Shown piece after piece: positions 63,347 through 64,000 of a stretch of 64,000 bases of DNA; within the stretch, counting starts at the first letter, position 1; the number at the start of each line of letters is the position of its first letter. The position numbers were made by a program, and so were the translations under genes. The notes under the pieces are model-generated. The model was not told where the DNA came from. It ran no database searches and saw only the letters and a list, made by a program, of their open reading frames with translations. The stretch is from the NCBI GenBank assembly GCA_008711295.1, contig VUYV01000180.1:454057-518056 (forward strand). The letters run 5' to 3'. The stretch is from Anarhynchus alexandrinus (Eukaryota > Chordata > Aves > Charadriiformes > Charadriidae).

Positions 63347-63904
63347 CGTCGCCCGGAGGCACGGGGATGGCGAAGGGTGGGCACTCCACCTTGATAGGGT
63401 GGTCGGCGTAGGAGGAGCATTCCCCGGAGTCCTCGGTGAAGTTGTCGCGGGGGGACTCCAGCTCGGCGTCCTCGTCCAGCTCGGCGTCCACCTCGCGGCT
63501 GTTGTGCGGCGTCCCCGGCGTGGGCGGCCCGGCGAGCGGCCCCGCCGGCTGGGCGCCGTCGGGCGGCGGGGCCAGCGGCTCGGGGGCGCCGTCGGGGCCC
63601 CCCGGCAGCTGAGGATCCGGTCCATCTCGTCGTAGTACTTGCATATCTTGCGGGCGTGCCCGTTCTTCTTCAGCCCGTCCCGGGCCTGGTAGTACTGGCG
63701 CTTGAGGCCCTTGATGCGGATGCGGCACTGCTCGGGGGTGCGCTCGAAGCCCAGCTCGGCCAGGCGGCAGGCCACGTCCCGGTACACATGGCTGTTCCGA
63801 AAGTTGCCGTCCAGCGCCGACTGCACGTCCGCCTCGCCCCAAATCTCCAGCAGCGCCCGCGTCTCCAGGTCCGACCACAGGAAGCCCCGCGTGTTCGTGA
63901 TCAT
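63347..63904 (-). CDS. Myb/SANT-like (trihelix) DNA-binding protein, exon 1, with frameshift
   Basis: The ATG at 63904 opens MITNTRGFLWSDLETRALLE, followed by IWGEADVQSALDGNFRNSHV and ELGFERTPEQCRIRIKGLKR, ending CKYYDEMDRILS. This is a complete Myb_DNA-bind_4 (Myb/SANT-like, trihelix) domain over residues 8-97, with the typical Trp residues at 10 and 22 and an R-T-x-x-Q-C-R core. It probably binds DNA in the nucleus. After DRILS the frame is broken. The continuation (DGAPEPLAPPPDGAQPAG, then an acidic stretch, then HPIKVECPPFAIPVPPGD) lies in another frame. A single missing G in the run of six near 63600 would join the two. With that base the exon is 559 bases, ends in phase 1, and the two-exon gene is 972 bases (323 residues). 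IKVE (Lys about 172) fits a SUMO-attachment consensus. An in-frame GTG upstream is not needed as a start. The exact orthologue is not recognised. Confidence 0.82.
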
Positions 63905-63940
63905 CCTTGGCCGGCCGGGGTCACTGCAATGGCCGCGCAC

Positions 63941-64000
63941 CGGGGAGAGGGAGGGAGGGGGAGAGCGAGGGAGGGAGCGAGGGAGGGAGGGACGGAGGGG
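63941..64000 (+). repeat. Purine (GGGA/GAGGG) tract at the window edge
   Basis: This is a G/A-only-leaning stretch of GGGAGGGAGGGA-like units with rare C, just upstream of the Myb/SANT-like ATG on the gene's antisense strand. It probably belongs to the 5'UTR or promoter. Such tracts can form triplex or quadruplex structures. Confidence 0.75.

Larger units (their letters stand above)
63000..63990. promoter_or_regulatory. CpG island / promoter region
   Basis: About 1 kb is dense in CpG and G+C, in contrast to the AT-rich rest of the right half of the window. It covers exon 1 of the Myb/SANT-like gene and the candidate first exon of NAXD. It is the only CpG island seen near NAXD, so both genes are probably transcribed from it. 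No TATA box stands out. Confidence 0.8.

Overview
The window is nuclear DNA from a bird. It has long AT-rich introns, vertebrate GT-AG exon structure, a CpG-island promoter, and fragments of CR1 retrotransposons, the dominant avian LINE. The two recognisable metabolic genes, CARS2 and NAXD, are also convergent neighbours in mammals (human 13q34), so this is conserved synteny. The species cannot be fixed from the sequence. It reads as a draft assembly: each of the two single-N gaps is flanked by copies of the same sequence, and one coding exon carries a homopolymer frameshift.

Layout. Positions 1-10.3 kb (+ strand) hold the last four coding exons of CARS2 (mitochondrial cysteinyl-tRNA synthetase), ending with a stop at 10211 and an AATAAA at 10293. 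Its last intron contains a CR1 fragment and a probable false duplication. The convergent 3' ends meet at 10.3-11.4 kb. From 11.4 to 58.3 kb the - strand carries NAXD (ATP-dependent NAD(P)H-hydrate dehydratase): nine exons with fully phase-consistent junctions, spread by introns of up to 15.8 kb. Its first coding exon is uncertain; the best candidate lies in the CpG island at 63.0-63.2 kb. Positions 61.6-63.9 kb (- strand) carry a two-exon gene for a Myb/SANT-like (trihelix) DNA-binding protein with a C-terminal coiled coil. Its first exon occupies the same CpG island, so the NAXD candidate exon lies inside this gene's intron on the same strand.

The genes do not form a pathway together. CARS2 charges mitochondrial tRNA-Cys, NAXD repairs damaged NADH/NADPH hydrates, and the Myb/SANT-like gene looks like a domesticated transposon-derived regulator.

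Observations most worth checking are: the nesting of a NAXD start exon inside the Myb/SANT gene, including a phase-compatible read-through splice; the frameshift in the Myb/SANT exon; the two false duplications around Ns; and abutting let-7 and miR-27/miR-128 complementary sites in the presumed NAXD 3'UTR. I saw no CRISPR array, operon, rRNA or convincing tRNA.
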